From the NCBI GenBank assembly GCA_049841135.1, contig JASGHK010000006.1, positions 62,001-126,000 of the forward strand: 64,000 bases of DNA, written 5' to 3'. The notes beneath the pieces were generated by a model, which was given only the letters and a program-made list of their open reading frames with translations, was not told where the DNA came from and ran no database searches. The stretch comes from JACRCT01 sp049841135 (GTDB lineage: Bacteria > Myxococcota > Myxococcia > Myxococcales > UBA5297). A program made the position numbers and the translations under genes. Position 1 is the stretch's first letter. Each line of letters starts with the position of its first letter. This document shows, in pieces, positions 54,367 through 63,552 of this stretch.

Positions 54367-56502
54367 TCACCTGGCTCCGAACCGCTTCACGGCGGCGACG
54401 AGCTTCTCGACTTCGTAGTGCGACTTCACCAGGTACTCGTTGGCCCCGGCCGAGGCGCCCGCCGCCAGGTCCTCGGGCCGGTCGAGCGCGCTGACGAGGA
54501 TGACCGGCAGGTCCCGGGTGGCGGCCTGGGCGCGGACGCGGCCGGTCAGGCCGAACCCGTCGAGCCGCGGCATCTGCACGTCGCTGACCAGGACGTCGAA
54601 GCGCGCTCGCTGCAGCGCCTCCCAGGCCTCCTCGCCGTCCGCCGCGGTGCTGACCTCGCAGCCGGCAGCCTCCAGCGCCCCACGGTGGAGCGTCCGAGTG
54701 GTCAGCACGTCGTCCACCACCAGCACCCGGAGCTTGCGGCCGGCGGAGGCGGTCGGTTCGGCCCGCGCCACCCCCGCCGGGTGCCGCTCGGCCCTGGCCA
54801 GCTCGGCCACGTCGATCGCCACCGCGAGCGAGCCGTCCGCAAGGATGACCGCCCCGTCCACTCCGCGCACGCCTTCGAGGTTCGAGGGCAGCGGCTTGGT
54901 GACGTAGTCCTCCTCGCGCAAGACCTCGTCGACGAAGACGCCGAAGCGCAGGCCCTGGTGCTCGAGGATGACGACGCGCAGGTGGTCGCCGCGCGCCTCC
55001 TCACGCTGGCCCATCAGCGCCGCCAGCGAGAACCCGCGAACCGGCGCGCCCGCCTCGTCGCGGACGATCGTCGTCCTCTCCCGGCCGTCGGTGCGCTCGA
55101 GCCCCGAGCGAGGGGCGCGCGCGGTGCGCAACACGTGGTCGATGGGCAGGGCGTACACCGTCTTCCCGGCGCGGACCAGCAGGCCGCGCCGCGAGACCAC
55201 GCTCACCGGCAGGGTGAGGGTGAAGCACGCCCCGACCCGGCCGGCGAAGGCGACCTGCACCTGGCCCCCGAGCGCCTGGACCTGGCTGCGCGCCACCGAC
55301 ATCCCCACGCCGCGGCCGCTCACCTCGTCGACGGTCTGCGCGGTGCTGAAGCCGTCCTCGAAGATGAGCGCGACGGTGTCGTCGGGCGCGAGCTGCGCGA
55401 GCCGCTCGGCGCTGACCAGGCCCTTGCGCACCGCCGCCTCGCCGATGCGCGCGGGGTCCAGGCCGCGGCCGTCGTCGCTCACCTCGAGCTGCACGCGCGT
55501 GCCCTGGGCCGTCGCGCGCACCCGGACCTGACCCGCGGCGGGCTTGCCCGCGGCCTTGCGCTCCCCGGGGGCCTCGATGCCGTGCGCCACCGCGTTGCGC
55601 AGGAGGTGGATGAGCGGGTCGCGAATCCGGTCGAGCACGTGCTTGTCGAGCTCGATGTCCCCGACCTCCACCGCGAGCTCCACCTGGCGGCCCAGCTGCT
55701 GCGCGCTCTCGCGCACCAGCAGCCGCCACGACGGGGCCAGCCCCTCGAGCGGGAGCATGCGCACGCGCTTGATGGCGCTGCCCAGGTCACGGGTCAGCCG
55801 CCCGAACGCCTCCAGCTCCCGGCGCTCGTGCACCAGCAGCGTGTCGAGCCGTCGCATCGCCGTCACCAGCGCCGGCCGGTCCGGCGTCGCCAGATCCTGG
55901 AGGCGCTCGAGCTCGTCGCGCAGCTCGGCCAGCTCGCCCACCCGCGCCGCCTGGCGGGCGTGCGTGGCCAAGAGCTCGCCGGTGTGCTCCATGAGCAGGT
56001 CGAGGCGCCGGGTCTCGACGCGCACCGAGGCCGGCGCAGCAGCCTCTTCGGTCACCGCGGGAGCCGGGCTCTCCGGTCGAGGCGGCGGCCCGGGTGCGGC
56101 CGCGGCGGGGTTGCCGGAAAGGCTGGCGCCGACCGAGCCCAGGAGGCGCTCGACGAGCGCGGGGATCTCCTCCGGCGGGCCCTCCTTCCCCTGGGCGAGG
56201 TGCTGCATGGCCGTGACCGCCTCGAGGAGCACGGCGGCGGCGGGGCCCGCGTCCTTCTCCGGCTGCGTGAGCTCCTTGAGCGCGGTCTCCGACGCGTGCG
56301 CGAGCCGCTCGATGGCGGAGATGCCCACCGACGCGGCGACGCCCTTGATGTTGTGGGCGACGCGCATGAGCTTGGAGAGCGGCTCTGCACGCTCGCCCGG
56401 CGGCAGCGCGCGCAGGCGCTCGACACCCTGGCCGAGGGTGTCGAGGAGCTCGGAGACCTCCACCCGGAAGATCGCGGCGATGGACGACTCGAGCGAGCTC
56501 AT
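54367..56502 (-). CDS. cheA: Hybrid chemotaxis histidine kinase CheA with receiver
   Basis: 711 residues. Hpt domain with phospho-acceptor H50 (MRVAHNIKGVAASVG), Pro-rich linker, dimer domain, HATPase (HLLRNAVAHGIE, DDGRGLD, GRGVGM), CheW-like regulatory domain, and a C-terminal receiver (VLVVDD, then SDVQMPRLDGFG). The fused receiver is typical of alternative chemosensory systems in myxobacteria. ATG 56502 overlaps the stop of the MCP by four bases. No P2 CheY-binding domain is obvious. Confidence 0.93.
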   Translation of the reverse strand: MSSLESSIAAIFRVEVSELLDTLGQGVERLRALPPGERAEPLSKLMRVAHNIKGVAASVGISAIERLAHASETALKELTQPEKDAGPAAAVLLEAVTAMQHLAQGKEGPPEEIPALVERLLGSVGASLSGNPAAAAPGPPPRPESPAPAVTEEAAAPASVRVETRRLDLLMEHTGELLATHARQAARVGELAELRDELERLQDLATPDRPALVTAMRRLDTLLVHERRELEAFGRLTRDLGSAIKRVRMLPLEGLAPSWRLLVRESAQQLGRQVELAVEVGDIELDKHVLDRIRDPLIHLLRNAVAHGIEAPGERKAAGKPAAGQVRVRATAQGTRVQLEVSDDGRGLDPARIGEAAVRKGLVSAERLAQLAPDDTVALIFEDGFSTAQTVDEVSGRGVGMSVARSQVQALGGQVQVAFAGRVGACFTLTLPVSVVSRRGLLVRAGKTVYALPIDHVLRTARAPRSGLERTDGRERTTIVRDEAGAPVRGFSLAALMGQREEARGDHLRVVILEHQGLRFGVFVDEVLREEDYVTKPLPSNLEGVRGVDGAVILADGSLAVAIDVAELARAERHPAGVARAEPTASAGRKLRVLVVDDVLTTRTLHRGALEAAGCEVSTAADGEEAWEALQRARFDVLVSDVQMPRLDGFGLTGRVRAQAATRDLPVILVSALDRPEDLAAGASAGANEYLVKSHYEVEKLVAAVKRFGAR

Positions 56503-57497
56503 CGCGACCGGGCCCGTGCGGTCCCGGAGACCAGCACGCGCATCCGCTGCGCCACCTGGTCCAGGGTCAGGGCTGCCTGCTCGAGCTGGTGGGCGCCGTC
56601 GGAGCTGCTGCGGCCGCCCTCGGCGACGCTGGACATGGCCGAGGCGATCTGGGCGATGCCGGCCGCCTGCTGGCTGGAGGCCGCGGCGATCTGCTGGGCG
56701 CCGCCGAGGCTCTCGTCGATGACGGCTGCGAGCTCGCGCAGCGCGGCGTCCACCTTCTCCAGCGCGCGGCGGCCCTCCTCGGCGCGGGAGAGCGCCTTGC
56801 GGATCTGCTGGGCGCCGCGCTTGCTCTGCTCGGCCAGGGAGCGCACCTCGGTGGCGACGACGGCGAAGCCCTGGCCGTGCTCGCCGGCCTTGGCGGCCTC
56901 GATGCTGGCGTTGACGGCGAGCAGGTTCGACTGGTCGGCGAGGTCGTTGACGGTGTCGACGATCTCGCCGACCTGGGCGACGAGCTCCATCACCTTCATC
57001 GCCTCGCCGGCGGCCTGCAGGCCCGAGCGGCTCTTCGCCACCACCCGGGACCCGACGTCGACGACGCGCTGGGCCGAGCCAGCGGCGGTGGCGCTGGTCT
57101 GCTTGAGCTCCTCGAGCGTGGATCCGACCTCGGCGACGGTGGCGGCCTGCTCGGTGGCGGTCGCCGCGGACTGCTTCGCGGTGGCCGAGATCTGCGCGGT
57201 GCTGGAGAGGATGGCGGTCACCGGGCTTTCGAGCCCGCGCACGATGAGCTTGTAGAGCCACCAGATGCCCCCGACGTTCGCCGGGGTGCTGACGAGGGAG
57301 GCGACGACCGCCACCGTCAGCGACTGCGACTGCACGAAGAGCATCGCCACGAAGCAGTCGACGGTGATCATCACCGAGACGGCCCAGAAGACCTTCGTGC
57401 CCAGCCCGTCCCGGAAGCGGAGCCAGGCGACGAGCATGCTCGTGGCCAGCAGGGCCGAGACGAAGGCGAGCTGTACCCAGAGGGAGGTCTGAATCAT
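56499..57497 (-). CDS. Methyl-accepting chemotaxis-like protein without sensor domain
   Basis: 332 residues. Two to three N-terminal membrane spans in ~75 residues with almost no periplasmic part and no HAMP, then a signalling domain with the hairpin tip VGEIVDTVNDLADQSNLLAV followed by NASIEAAKAGEHGQGFAVVA. It therefore may sense through the membrane or a partner. Paralog of the next MCP; overlaps it by four bases upstream and cheA by four downstream. Confidence 0.9.
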   Translation of the reverse strand: MIQTSLWVQLAFVSALLATSMLVAWLRFRDGLGTKVFWAVSVMITVDCFVAMLFVQSQSLTVAVVASLVSTPANVGGIWWLYKLIVRGLESPVTAILSSTAQISATAKQSAATATEQAATVAEVGSTLEELKQTSATAAGSAQRVVDVGSRVVAKSRSGLQAAGEAMKVMELVAQVGEIVDTVNDLADQSNLLAVNASIEAAKAGEHGQGFAVVATEVRSLAEQSKRGAQQIRKALSRAEEGRRALEKVDAALRELAAVIDESLGGAQQIAAASSQQAAGIAQIASAMSSVAEGGRSSSDGAHQLEQAALTLDQVAQRMRVLVSGTARARSR

Positions 57498-58520
57498 GCG
57501 AGGTGGCCTCCGCGCGGGCTCGTCGCGGCCTCCGCCCGGGCGCTGCCGGAGACCATCGTCTGCAGCTGCAGGGCGACCTTTCGCAGGCTGGCGACGGCCT
57601 GCTCGAGCTGGCGGGCGCCGTCGGAGCTGTTGCGGCCGCCCTCGGCGACGCTGGACATGGCCGAGGCGATCTGGGCGATGCCGGCCGCCTGCTGGCTGGA
57701 GGCCGCGGCGATCTGCCGGGCGCCGTCGAGGCTCTCCTCGATGCCGCCCGAGAGCTCGCGCAGCGCGCCGTCGACCTTCTCCAGCGCGCGGCGGCCCTCC
57801 TCGGCGCGGGAGAGCGCCTTGCGGATCTGCTGGGCGCCGCGCTTGCTCTGGTCGGCGAGGGTGCGCACTTCGCTGGCGACGACCGCGAAGCCCTGGCCGT
57901 GCTCGCCCGCCTTGGCGGCCTCGATGCTGGCGTTGACGGCGAGCAGGTTGGACTGGTCGGCGAGGTCGTTGACGGTGTCGACGATCTCGCCGACCTGGGC
58001 GATGAGCCTCCATGACCTTCATCGCCTCGCCGGAGGACTGCAGGCCCTGGCGGCCCTTCTCAGCCGTCGTGGTGCCGACGCCGACGACGCGCTGGGCGGA
58101 GTCGGCAGCGGCGGCGCTGGTCTGCTTGAGCTCCTCGACGGTGGTGCCGACCTCGGCGACGGTGGCGGCCTGCTCGGTGGCGGTCGCCGCCGACTGCTTC
58201 GCGGTGGCCGCGATCTGCGCGGTGCTGGCCAGGATGGCGGCCACGTGGCCGTCGAGCCCGCGGACGATGAGCTTGTAGAGCCACCAGATGCACAGGATGT
58301 TCGCGGGCAAGCCGATGGCGATGGCGAGCACCTGCACCGCCGCCGACTGCTGCAGGTCGCGGGTCACCGAGGTGATGGTGGTGTCCACGGAGAGCAGGGC
58401 GGTGACCGCCCAGAAGACCTTGGTGGCCAGCCCGTCGCGGAACTTGAGCCAGACCGCGAGCCAGATGATGGGCGTGAAGCCCAGCGTCATGGCGAGCTGG
58501 GCCCAGATGGATTGGGTCAT
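57494..58520 (-). CDS. Second sensor-less MCP paralog (frameshifted)
   Basis: About 341 residues. Same layout as its neighbour (short membrane segment, cytoplasmic coiled coil, 75% or more identical signalling tip). One extra G near 58008 breaks the frame: MKVME should continue LIAQVGEIVDTV. Probably forms mixed arrays with the neighbouring MCP. Confidence 0.9.
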
Positions 58521-58620
58521 GGGCAGGTGCCTCCGGTCGTCGAGGTCGGTCTCTCGGGGCGTCGCAGCTCCGGGACCGCCCGGGGCGCGTCGTCGTGCTG
58601 CTGGATGAGGAGGGGGTGCA

Positions 58621-59172
58621 TCACGTTCCCGTGGCCGGAAGGCCGGAGGTCTCCACCAGCGCGGAGACGCTCACCAGGAGCACTGCCGCGTCCTCGCGGT
58701 GGAAGACGCCCAGCAGGTAGGGCGCCAGCTCGGTGTCCGGGGAAGGGGACTGCAGCGTGGAGCCGGCGACCGTCTCCACCGCCACGACCTCCTGGACGAC
58801 CAGCCCGACGCTTCGGCCCGCGAGGGCGCAGATGACGATCCGGTCGGAGAGCACGGGCCGGCGGGCCGAGCGGGTCAGGCGCGCGAGCGCATCGACCACC
58901 ACGAGCGACCGGCCGCGAAGGTTGAGCAGCCCGGCGATCCACGGAGGCGCCTCGGGGAGTGGGGTGAGGCGGGCCATGAGGACCACCTCCTCCACCTGCG
59001 ACTGGAAGACGGCGACGCGCTCGGTCCCGATGCGGCAGACGAGCAGCGGGCAGTCGCCGGTGGGAACCGCCTCCCGGGCGATCCCCTGGGTGATGCGGGC
59101 CCGCAGGTCGGCGAGGCGCGTCTCCAGCTCGCGCAGCTCGTGCAGCAGGTCGGCCTCGGCGGCGTCGGCCAC
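58621..59172 (-). CDS. cheW: CheW-type coupling protein
   Basis: 183 residues from GTG 59172. CheW core VCRIGTERVAVFQSQVEEVV, LPEAPPWIAGLLNLRGRSLV and VVDALARL. An N-terminal coiled coil (LLHELRELETRLADLRARI) precedes it. Two bases after the cheY stop. Distinct from the CheW at 53805, so the operon has two couplers, perhaps one per receptor. Confidence 0.9.
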   Translation of the reverse strand: MADAAEADLLHELRELETRLADLRARITQGIAREAVPTGDCPLLVCRIGTERVAVFQSQVEEVVLMARLTPLPEAPPWIAGLLNLRGRSLVVVDALARLTRSARRPVLSDRIVICALAGRSVGLVVQEVVAVETVAGSTLQSPSPDTELAPYLLGVFHREDAAVLLVSVSALVETSGLPATGT

Positions 59173-59174
59173 GA

Positions 59175-59564
59175 CTAGGCGTCCTTGGACCGGCGTGCGA
59201 CGGCCATCTCGAGAGCCTCGCGCAGCAGCTTGCCGCTGACGGGCTTGTGGACGAAGGCGTCGGCGCCCGCTTCCAGGCCCTTGCGCCGCAGGCCCTGCTC
59301 GAGGTCTCCGGTGAGGAGGATGACCGGGAGGTTGCGGGTCCGCTCGCGCGAGCGGATGTGCTGGACGAGCTCGAGGCCGTCGATGGGCGTCATCCGCACG
59401 TCGGCGACGACCGCGTCGAAGCCCCCGCCCTCCAGCGCGGCCAGCGCGGCGACCCCGTCGGCCGCCTCCGTGAACTCCACGTCGGCGTCGAGCAGGTAGA
59501 CCTTCAGAATCGACCGGATGGTGGGTGAGTCATCGACCAGCAGGATTCTCCGACGTGTTGGCAT
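59175..59564 (-). CDS. cheY: Single-domain response regulator (CheY-like)
   Basis: 129 residues. Acid pocket D11-D12, phospho-acceptor D55 (VVADVRMTP), T85 (LLTGD) and K107 (VHKP), all in place. First gene of the six-gene chemosensory unit; acts as output or adaptor for the CheA. There is no DNA-binding output domain. Confidence 0.92.
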   Translation of the reverse strand: MPTRRRILLVDDSPTIRSILKVYLLDADVEFTEAADGVAALAALEGGGFDAVVADVRMTPIDGLELVQHIRSRERTRNLPVILLTGDLEQGLRRKGLEAGADAFVHKPVSGKLLREALEMAVARRSKDA

Positions 59565-59773
59565 AGGCACCCGTCTCGCTCGACTACGAACAACCCTCGC
59601 TGCGCTGAGATGCGGCCGCAACAGACAGCCGAGGGACCCCCTGACAGGGCCAGGGTCCGTTCTCTGCGCGAACGGTCGGCGGGCACGGGCGTGCAGCGGC
59701 GACGGCGCGTCTCTGGAGCGAGCGTGCGTGCGAAGCGCTGCCCGAAGCGTGCGCGCCCTGACGGGCAGGTCCG

Positions 59774-59977
59774 TCAGGGCTGGGGCGCGGACGACTCGTC
59801 GGCGGCGAGCACGTGGCGGTTCGAGATGCGGGCGCGACGCCACCCCGCCGAGCGCGCCGCGCGCAGGCACCGGCGCGCCTGCTGCACCGAGGTGTTGGGC
59901 AGGTCGGCGAGCTCGAGGCAGACCCCGCCGGCCTGGGCGACGAGGCGGGTCTCGCCGCAGAGCGCGCAGGTGCTCAT
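59774..59977 (-). CDS. Small protein, possible CxxC motif
   Basis: 67 residues from ATG 59977, 22 bases after the preceding gene on the same strand. Starts STCALCGETRLVAQAGGVCL; a single knuckle and a later Cys. Basic C-terminus. Could be a real small gene or chance. Confidence 0.5.
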   Translation of the reverse strand: MSTCALCGETRLVAQAGGVCLELADLPNTSVQQARRCLRAARSAGWRRARISNRHVLAADESSAPQP

Positions 59978-59999
59978 GAGGGCCTGAGTCCAGCCGGGC

Positions 60000-60353
60000 T
60001 CACGGCCACGGCGCGGCGAGCACGAAGCAGCCTTGCTTCGCCCGGACGAGCCCACGCTCCGTTAGGCGGGTGAGCACCGAGAGGATCTCCGCCTCTGGGT
60101 AGACCGCGTGGTCGAGCCAGTCGAGGTAGCCCTGGAGATCCTTGAGGCCGAGAGGCTTCTCGACGTCCAGCCCGGCGAGGACCAGGTCCTCCAGCGTGAG
60201 TCGGACGGGCCCGAGCTCCTTCTTGGCGCGGCGCAACGCGCTCTCGGTGACGCCGTAGCGCTGGCAGGCCTCCTTCACGCGACCGTGCGGCAGCGCCAGG
60301 AACTTGAGCGCGCGCCGGAGGGTCTGCTCGTCCACGGGGGGCCCGCGGGCCAC
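60000..60353 (-). CDS. Small helix-turn-helix protein
   Basis: 117 residues. GRVKEACQRYGVTESALRRA reads as a helix-turn-helix near residues 22-45, followed by a winged-helix-like second part (PEAEILSVLTRLTERGLVRA). Probably a DNA-binding regulator or adaptor. ATG 60353. Lies 61 bases downstream of asd on the same strand. Confidence 0.68.
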   Translation of the reverse strand: MARGPPVDEQTLRRALKFLALPHGRVKEACQRYGVTESALRRAKKELGPVRLTLEDLVLAGLDVEKPLGLKDLQGYLDWLDHAVYPEAEILSVLTRLTERGLVRAKQGCFVLAAPWP

Positions 60354-60414
60354 GACTGCCTCCTTCCACCGGCGACTCGGGACACACCTTTCGGACCGGC
60401 CGGGACGCCGGTCG

Positions 60415-61501
60415 CTACCGGGCCTGCAGCCAGCCCTCGGCGGCGAGCAGCTCGGCGGTGAGGATGGCCCCGCCGGCGGCGCCGCGCACCGTGTTGTGCG
60501 AGAGGCTGACGAACCGGTAGTCGAAGAGCGAGTCCGGGCGCAGGCGGCCGATGGCGACGCCCATGCCGCGGCCCAGGTCGCGGTCGAGCCGGGTCTGCGG
60601 GCGCGAGTCGTCCTCGAAGTAGGTCAGGAACGGCTGTGGCGCGGAGGGGAGGGCGAGCTTCTGGGGCAGCGGCACCCAGCTCTTCCAGAGCTCGATGATC
60701 TCGGCGCGGTCCGGCTTCTTCTCGAACTGCACGAACGCCGCCGCCATGTGCCCATCGCTGGCCGGAACGCGGATGCACTGCGCGCTGATGACCGGCTCCT
60801 GGGCGGGGACGATCCTCCCGTCCTCCAGGCGGCCCCAGATCTTGAGCGGCTCCTGCTCGCTCTTCTCCTCCTCGCCCTTGATGAAGGGGATGAGGTTGTC
60901 GGTCATCTCCGGCCAGGTCTCGAACGTCTTCCCGGCGCCGCTGATCGCCTGGTAGGTGCACACGGCGACCTTCTTGACCCCGAACTTCCTCAGCGGCTGC
61001 AGCGCCGGCACGTAGCTCTGCAGCGAGCAGTTGGGCTTGACCGCGATGAAGCCGCGCTGGGTGCCGAGGCGCTTGCGCTGGGCGGCGATGGCCTGGGCGT
61101 GCTCGGGGTTGACCTCGGGGACCATCATCGGGACGTCGGGCGTGGCGCGGTGCGCCGAGTTGTTGGAGACCACCGGGCACTCGCGGCGGGCGTAGTCCTC
61201 TTCGAGTTTCGCCGTCTCGGCCTTGGGCATGTCCACGGCGCAGAAGACGAAGTCGACCTCGCCGGCGATGGCATCGAATCTCCGAAGCGTTGCGGACCGT
61301 GAGGCTGGCGATTGCGGACGGGACGGCGGACTTCATCGCCCAGCGGCCGGCCACGGCCTCGGCGTAGCGCTTGCCGGCGGAGGAGGCGCTGGCGGCGACC
61401 AAGGTCACCTCCATCGTCGGGTGGCCCTCGAGCAGCGAGACGAAGCGCTGCCCCACCATGCCCGTCGCGCCCAACACGCCCACCTTCAGCTTGTTCGCCA
61501 T
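60415..61501 (-). CDS. asd: Aspartate-semialdehyde dehydrogenase (frameshifted)
   Basis: About 361 residues. NADP-binding start VGVLGATGMVGQRFVSLL, active-site cysteine in KPNCSLQ, and SGAGKTFETWPEM; the sequence is of the archaeal/fungal type. Makes aspartate semialdehyde for lysine, threonine and diaminopimelate. One extra base near 61277 breaks the frame between RNASE and FDAIAGEVDFVF. Catalytic residues intact. The related malonyl-CoA reductase is an alternative but less likely here. Confidence 0.9.
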
Positions 61502-61646
61502 CGCAGGTCTCCTCGTTCGTCGAGCCCCGAAGGATACAAGGCGCGAGGTGGACTACGCCAAGCCCTGGACGTGGGGAGGGGGCCCCGGGCGGTTCGCATC
61601 GGCTCGACGGAGGACTATCCTGCCGTCGCAGCTCCCTGAGGCAGCC

Positions 61647-62148
61647 ATGGACCGAAGGACCAAGCCGAAGCCAAAGCCAAGCCCGAAGGCGCACAAGAGC
61701 GAGTTCCGGCTGCCGCGCGCGCAGCTGACCGTCCCCTTCGAGCTTCTCCATCGCCGACAAGACGGGCACGCGCTTCCAGGCCCGGCTGCCGTCGCGAGAC
61801 CTGTCGGTGAGCGGGGCCTTCCTCGAGAGCAGCTACTACCTCAAGGTGGGCACCCGGCTGGAGGTCTGCTTCCAGCTCGAGGAGGAGATGCCGCCGCTGA
61901 CCGCCGTGGCGGAGATCGTCCGGCATGAAGGCGAGAGCAAGGACGGCCCCGGCGGCTTCGCGCTGCGCTTCGTGGAGCTCAAGGGCGACGCCCGGGTCGC
62001 CATCACCGAGCTCATGCTCGGCGAGAGCCTGAGCGAGTTCGCCCAGCGCTACCTCAAGTCCAAGCGCGCCAAGGCCTTCTCCTCGGAGGCCGAGCGCATC
62101 GTCGACCTGCTCGCGAGCTGGGAAGTGTTCAAGGCGACCGGGCGGTAG
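61647..62148 (+). CDS. PilZ-domain protein (frameshifted)
   Basis: About 166 residues. N-terminal Lys/Pro tail (KPKPKPSPK) before the domain, then after a one-base shift near 61740 FSIADKTGTRFQARL and RDLSVSGAFLES, the c-di-GMP D-x-S-x-x-G motif. The leading Arg motif is weak (EFRLPRAQ). C-terminal helix EFAQRYLKSKRAKAF. Receptor for c-di-GMP by family. Confidence 0.75.
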
Positions 62149-62149
62149 T

Positions 62150-62242
62150 GGTAGCCGCAAGCCTCCGGGCCCGCTGGACCGCTTCCACTTCATCCAGGAA
62201 GAGCCAGGCATGGTGGCTGCGGGCCTCCGGGCCCGCGTGCGC
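62150..62242. repeat. Imperfect ~27-bp direct repeat
   Basis: tggtagccgcaagcctccgg at 62149 and a related copy at 62211 (tggtggctgcgggcctccgg), each followed by gcccgc. Between the PilZ gene and the next. Confidence 0.5.
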
Positions 62243-62317
62243 CCGATTCGCCGAGTCGTTACGAAAGGTGCGAGTCTTTCGCCTCGCTTCGCCCTCCGAA
62301 CCGAGACCGGGTGCCAC

Positions 62318-62893
62318 GTGATCACCTTCGCGGACGCCGCCGCCGAGATCCTGGCGCCCTGGGCCACGCCCGCCCAGGTGCGTGCGGCCGCGCGTGCGCT
62401 GGGCGAGGACGCGGAGCTCGACTTCGGCGCGCTCTCCGCGGCCAAGAAGTCCAAGCTCATCCACCAGCTCGTGCACCAGCTCTCGCACCTCGCGGTCGAC
62501 CAGTCGGTCGAGCTCCATCGCCAGCTGCAGGTGATGCTCGAGGCCGAGCCGCGCGGCGAGTGGCGGACGGACCTCGCGAGCGAGAGCGCCCTCGTCGAGC
62601 TGCGCAACCACCTGCGCCAGGTCCTGGTCGTGAAGGGCGTCGAGTGGGAGCGCCTCTACCGTCTCCAGGCCGGCGTGGTCACGCTCGCGCGGTGGCTGCG
62701 CGGGTCGCCGCCAGCGAGCGCCGTCGTGAGCGCCAGCGAGAAGAAGGTGTCGGTCGAGCTCGCCGCCTCGACCCGCCGCGCGACGGAGGGCGGCGTGGCC
62801 AGCTCGCCCTTCCTCCTGTCGCTGCAGCCGCACGTGCGCGACTTGACCGTCACAGCGCGCGGGGAGGAGATCGTCGTCGCCTTCGACATCTGA
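62318..62893 (+). CDS. Hypothetical protein
   Basis: 191 residues from GTG 62318. Helical first half (QLVHQLSHLAVDQSVELHRQ, LQVMLEAEP) then a Ser-rich region. Ends 20 bases before the FMN reductase. No domain recognised. Confidence 0.68.
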   Translation: MITFADAAAEILAPWATPAQVRAAARALGEDAELDFGALSAAKKSKLIHQLVHQLSHLAVDQSVELHRQLQVMLEAEPRGEWRTDLASESALVELRNHLRQVLVVKGVEWERLYRLQAGVVTLARWLRGSPPASAVVSASEKKVSVELAASTRRATEGGVASSPFLLSLQPHVRDLTVTARGEEIVVAFDI

Positions 62894-62912
62894 AGGCTCT
62901 TCGGGGGAAGCC

Positions 62913-63550
62913 ATGGCCGTCCTGCTCGATGTCTTCGCCAGCCCGCGGCAGAAGAGCTCGCGCACCCGCGCGCTGCGCGACGCCTTCGTCGAGGCCTGGC
63001 TCGGACACAACGCGGGCGCCCAGGTCCTCACGGTCGATCTGCCGGCGCTCGATGCGGAGATCCCCAGCTCGACGCGTGGGACGTCGAGGCCAAGCTGCAG
63101 GTGCTCTACGGCAAGGGCGAGCTGACCGACGAGCTCGCCAGGCGCTGGGACACGCTCACCCGCTTCACCGACCAGCTGCACCTGGCGGACGTCGTCCTCA
63201 TCAGCTCGCCGATGTGGAACTTCAGCGTGCCCTGGACGCTCAAGCGCTGGCTGGACGTGGTGGTGCAGCCGCGGCTCACCTTCGAGGTGCGAGGCGGCCA
63301 GTTCCACGGGCTGCTGCGCGGGCGAAAGGGCGTGCTGCTGCTCACCCGCGACGGCGCCTACGGGCCCGGGACGCCCCACCAGCACCTCGACTTCCAGCTG
63401 CCCTACCTGCGGCAGGTCATGGGCTTCCTGGGGATCGACCCGGTGCACGCGGTCATCGCCGAGCCGCTGAGCATGGCGGGCCCGGAGATCGCGGCGCAGG
63501 CGATGGAGAAGGCCGTGGCGGAGGCCGTCGAGCTCGCCGGGAGGGTCTGA
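62913..63550 (+). CDS. FMN-dependent NADH reductase, AzoR/flavodoxin-fold (frameshifted)
   Basis: About 213 residues. Flavodoxin-like start VLLDVFASPRQKSSRTRALR (phosphate loop), FMN-contact SSPMWNFSVPWTLKRWLD, and GVLLLTRDGAYGPGTPHQHL. These match AzoR-type FMN-dependent NADH:quinone or azo reductases. A missing C in the run at 63061-63064 breaks the frame (DAEIP, then QLDAWDVEAKL). Role probably in quinone or nitro/azo reduction. Confidence 0.88.
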
Positions 63551-63552
63551 CG

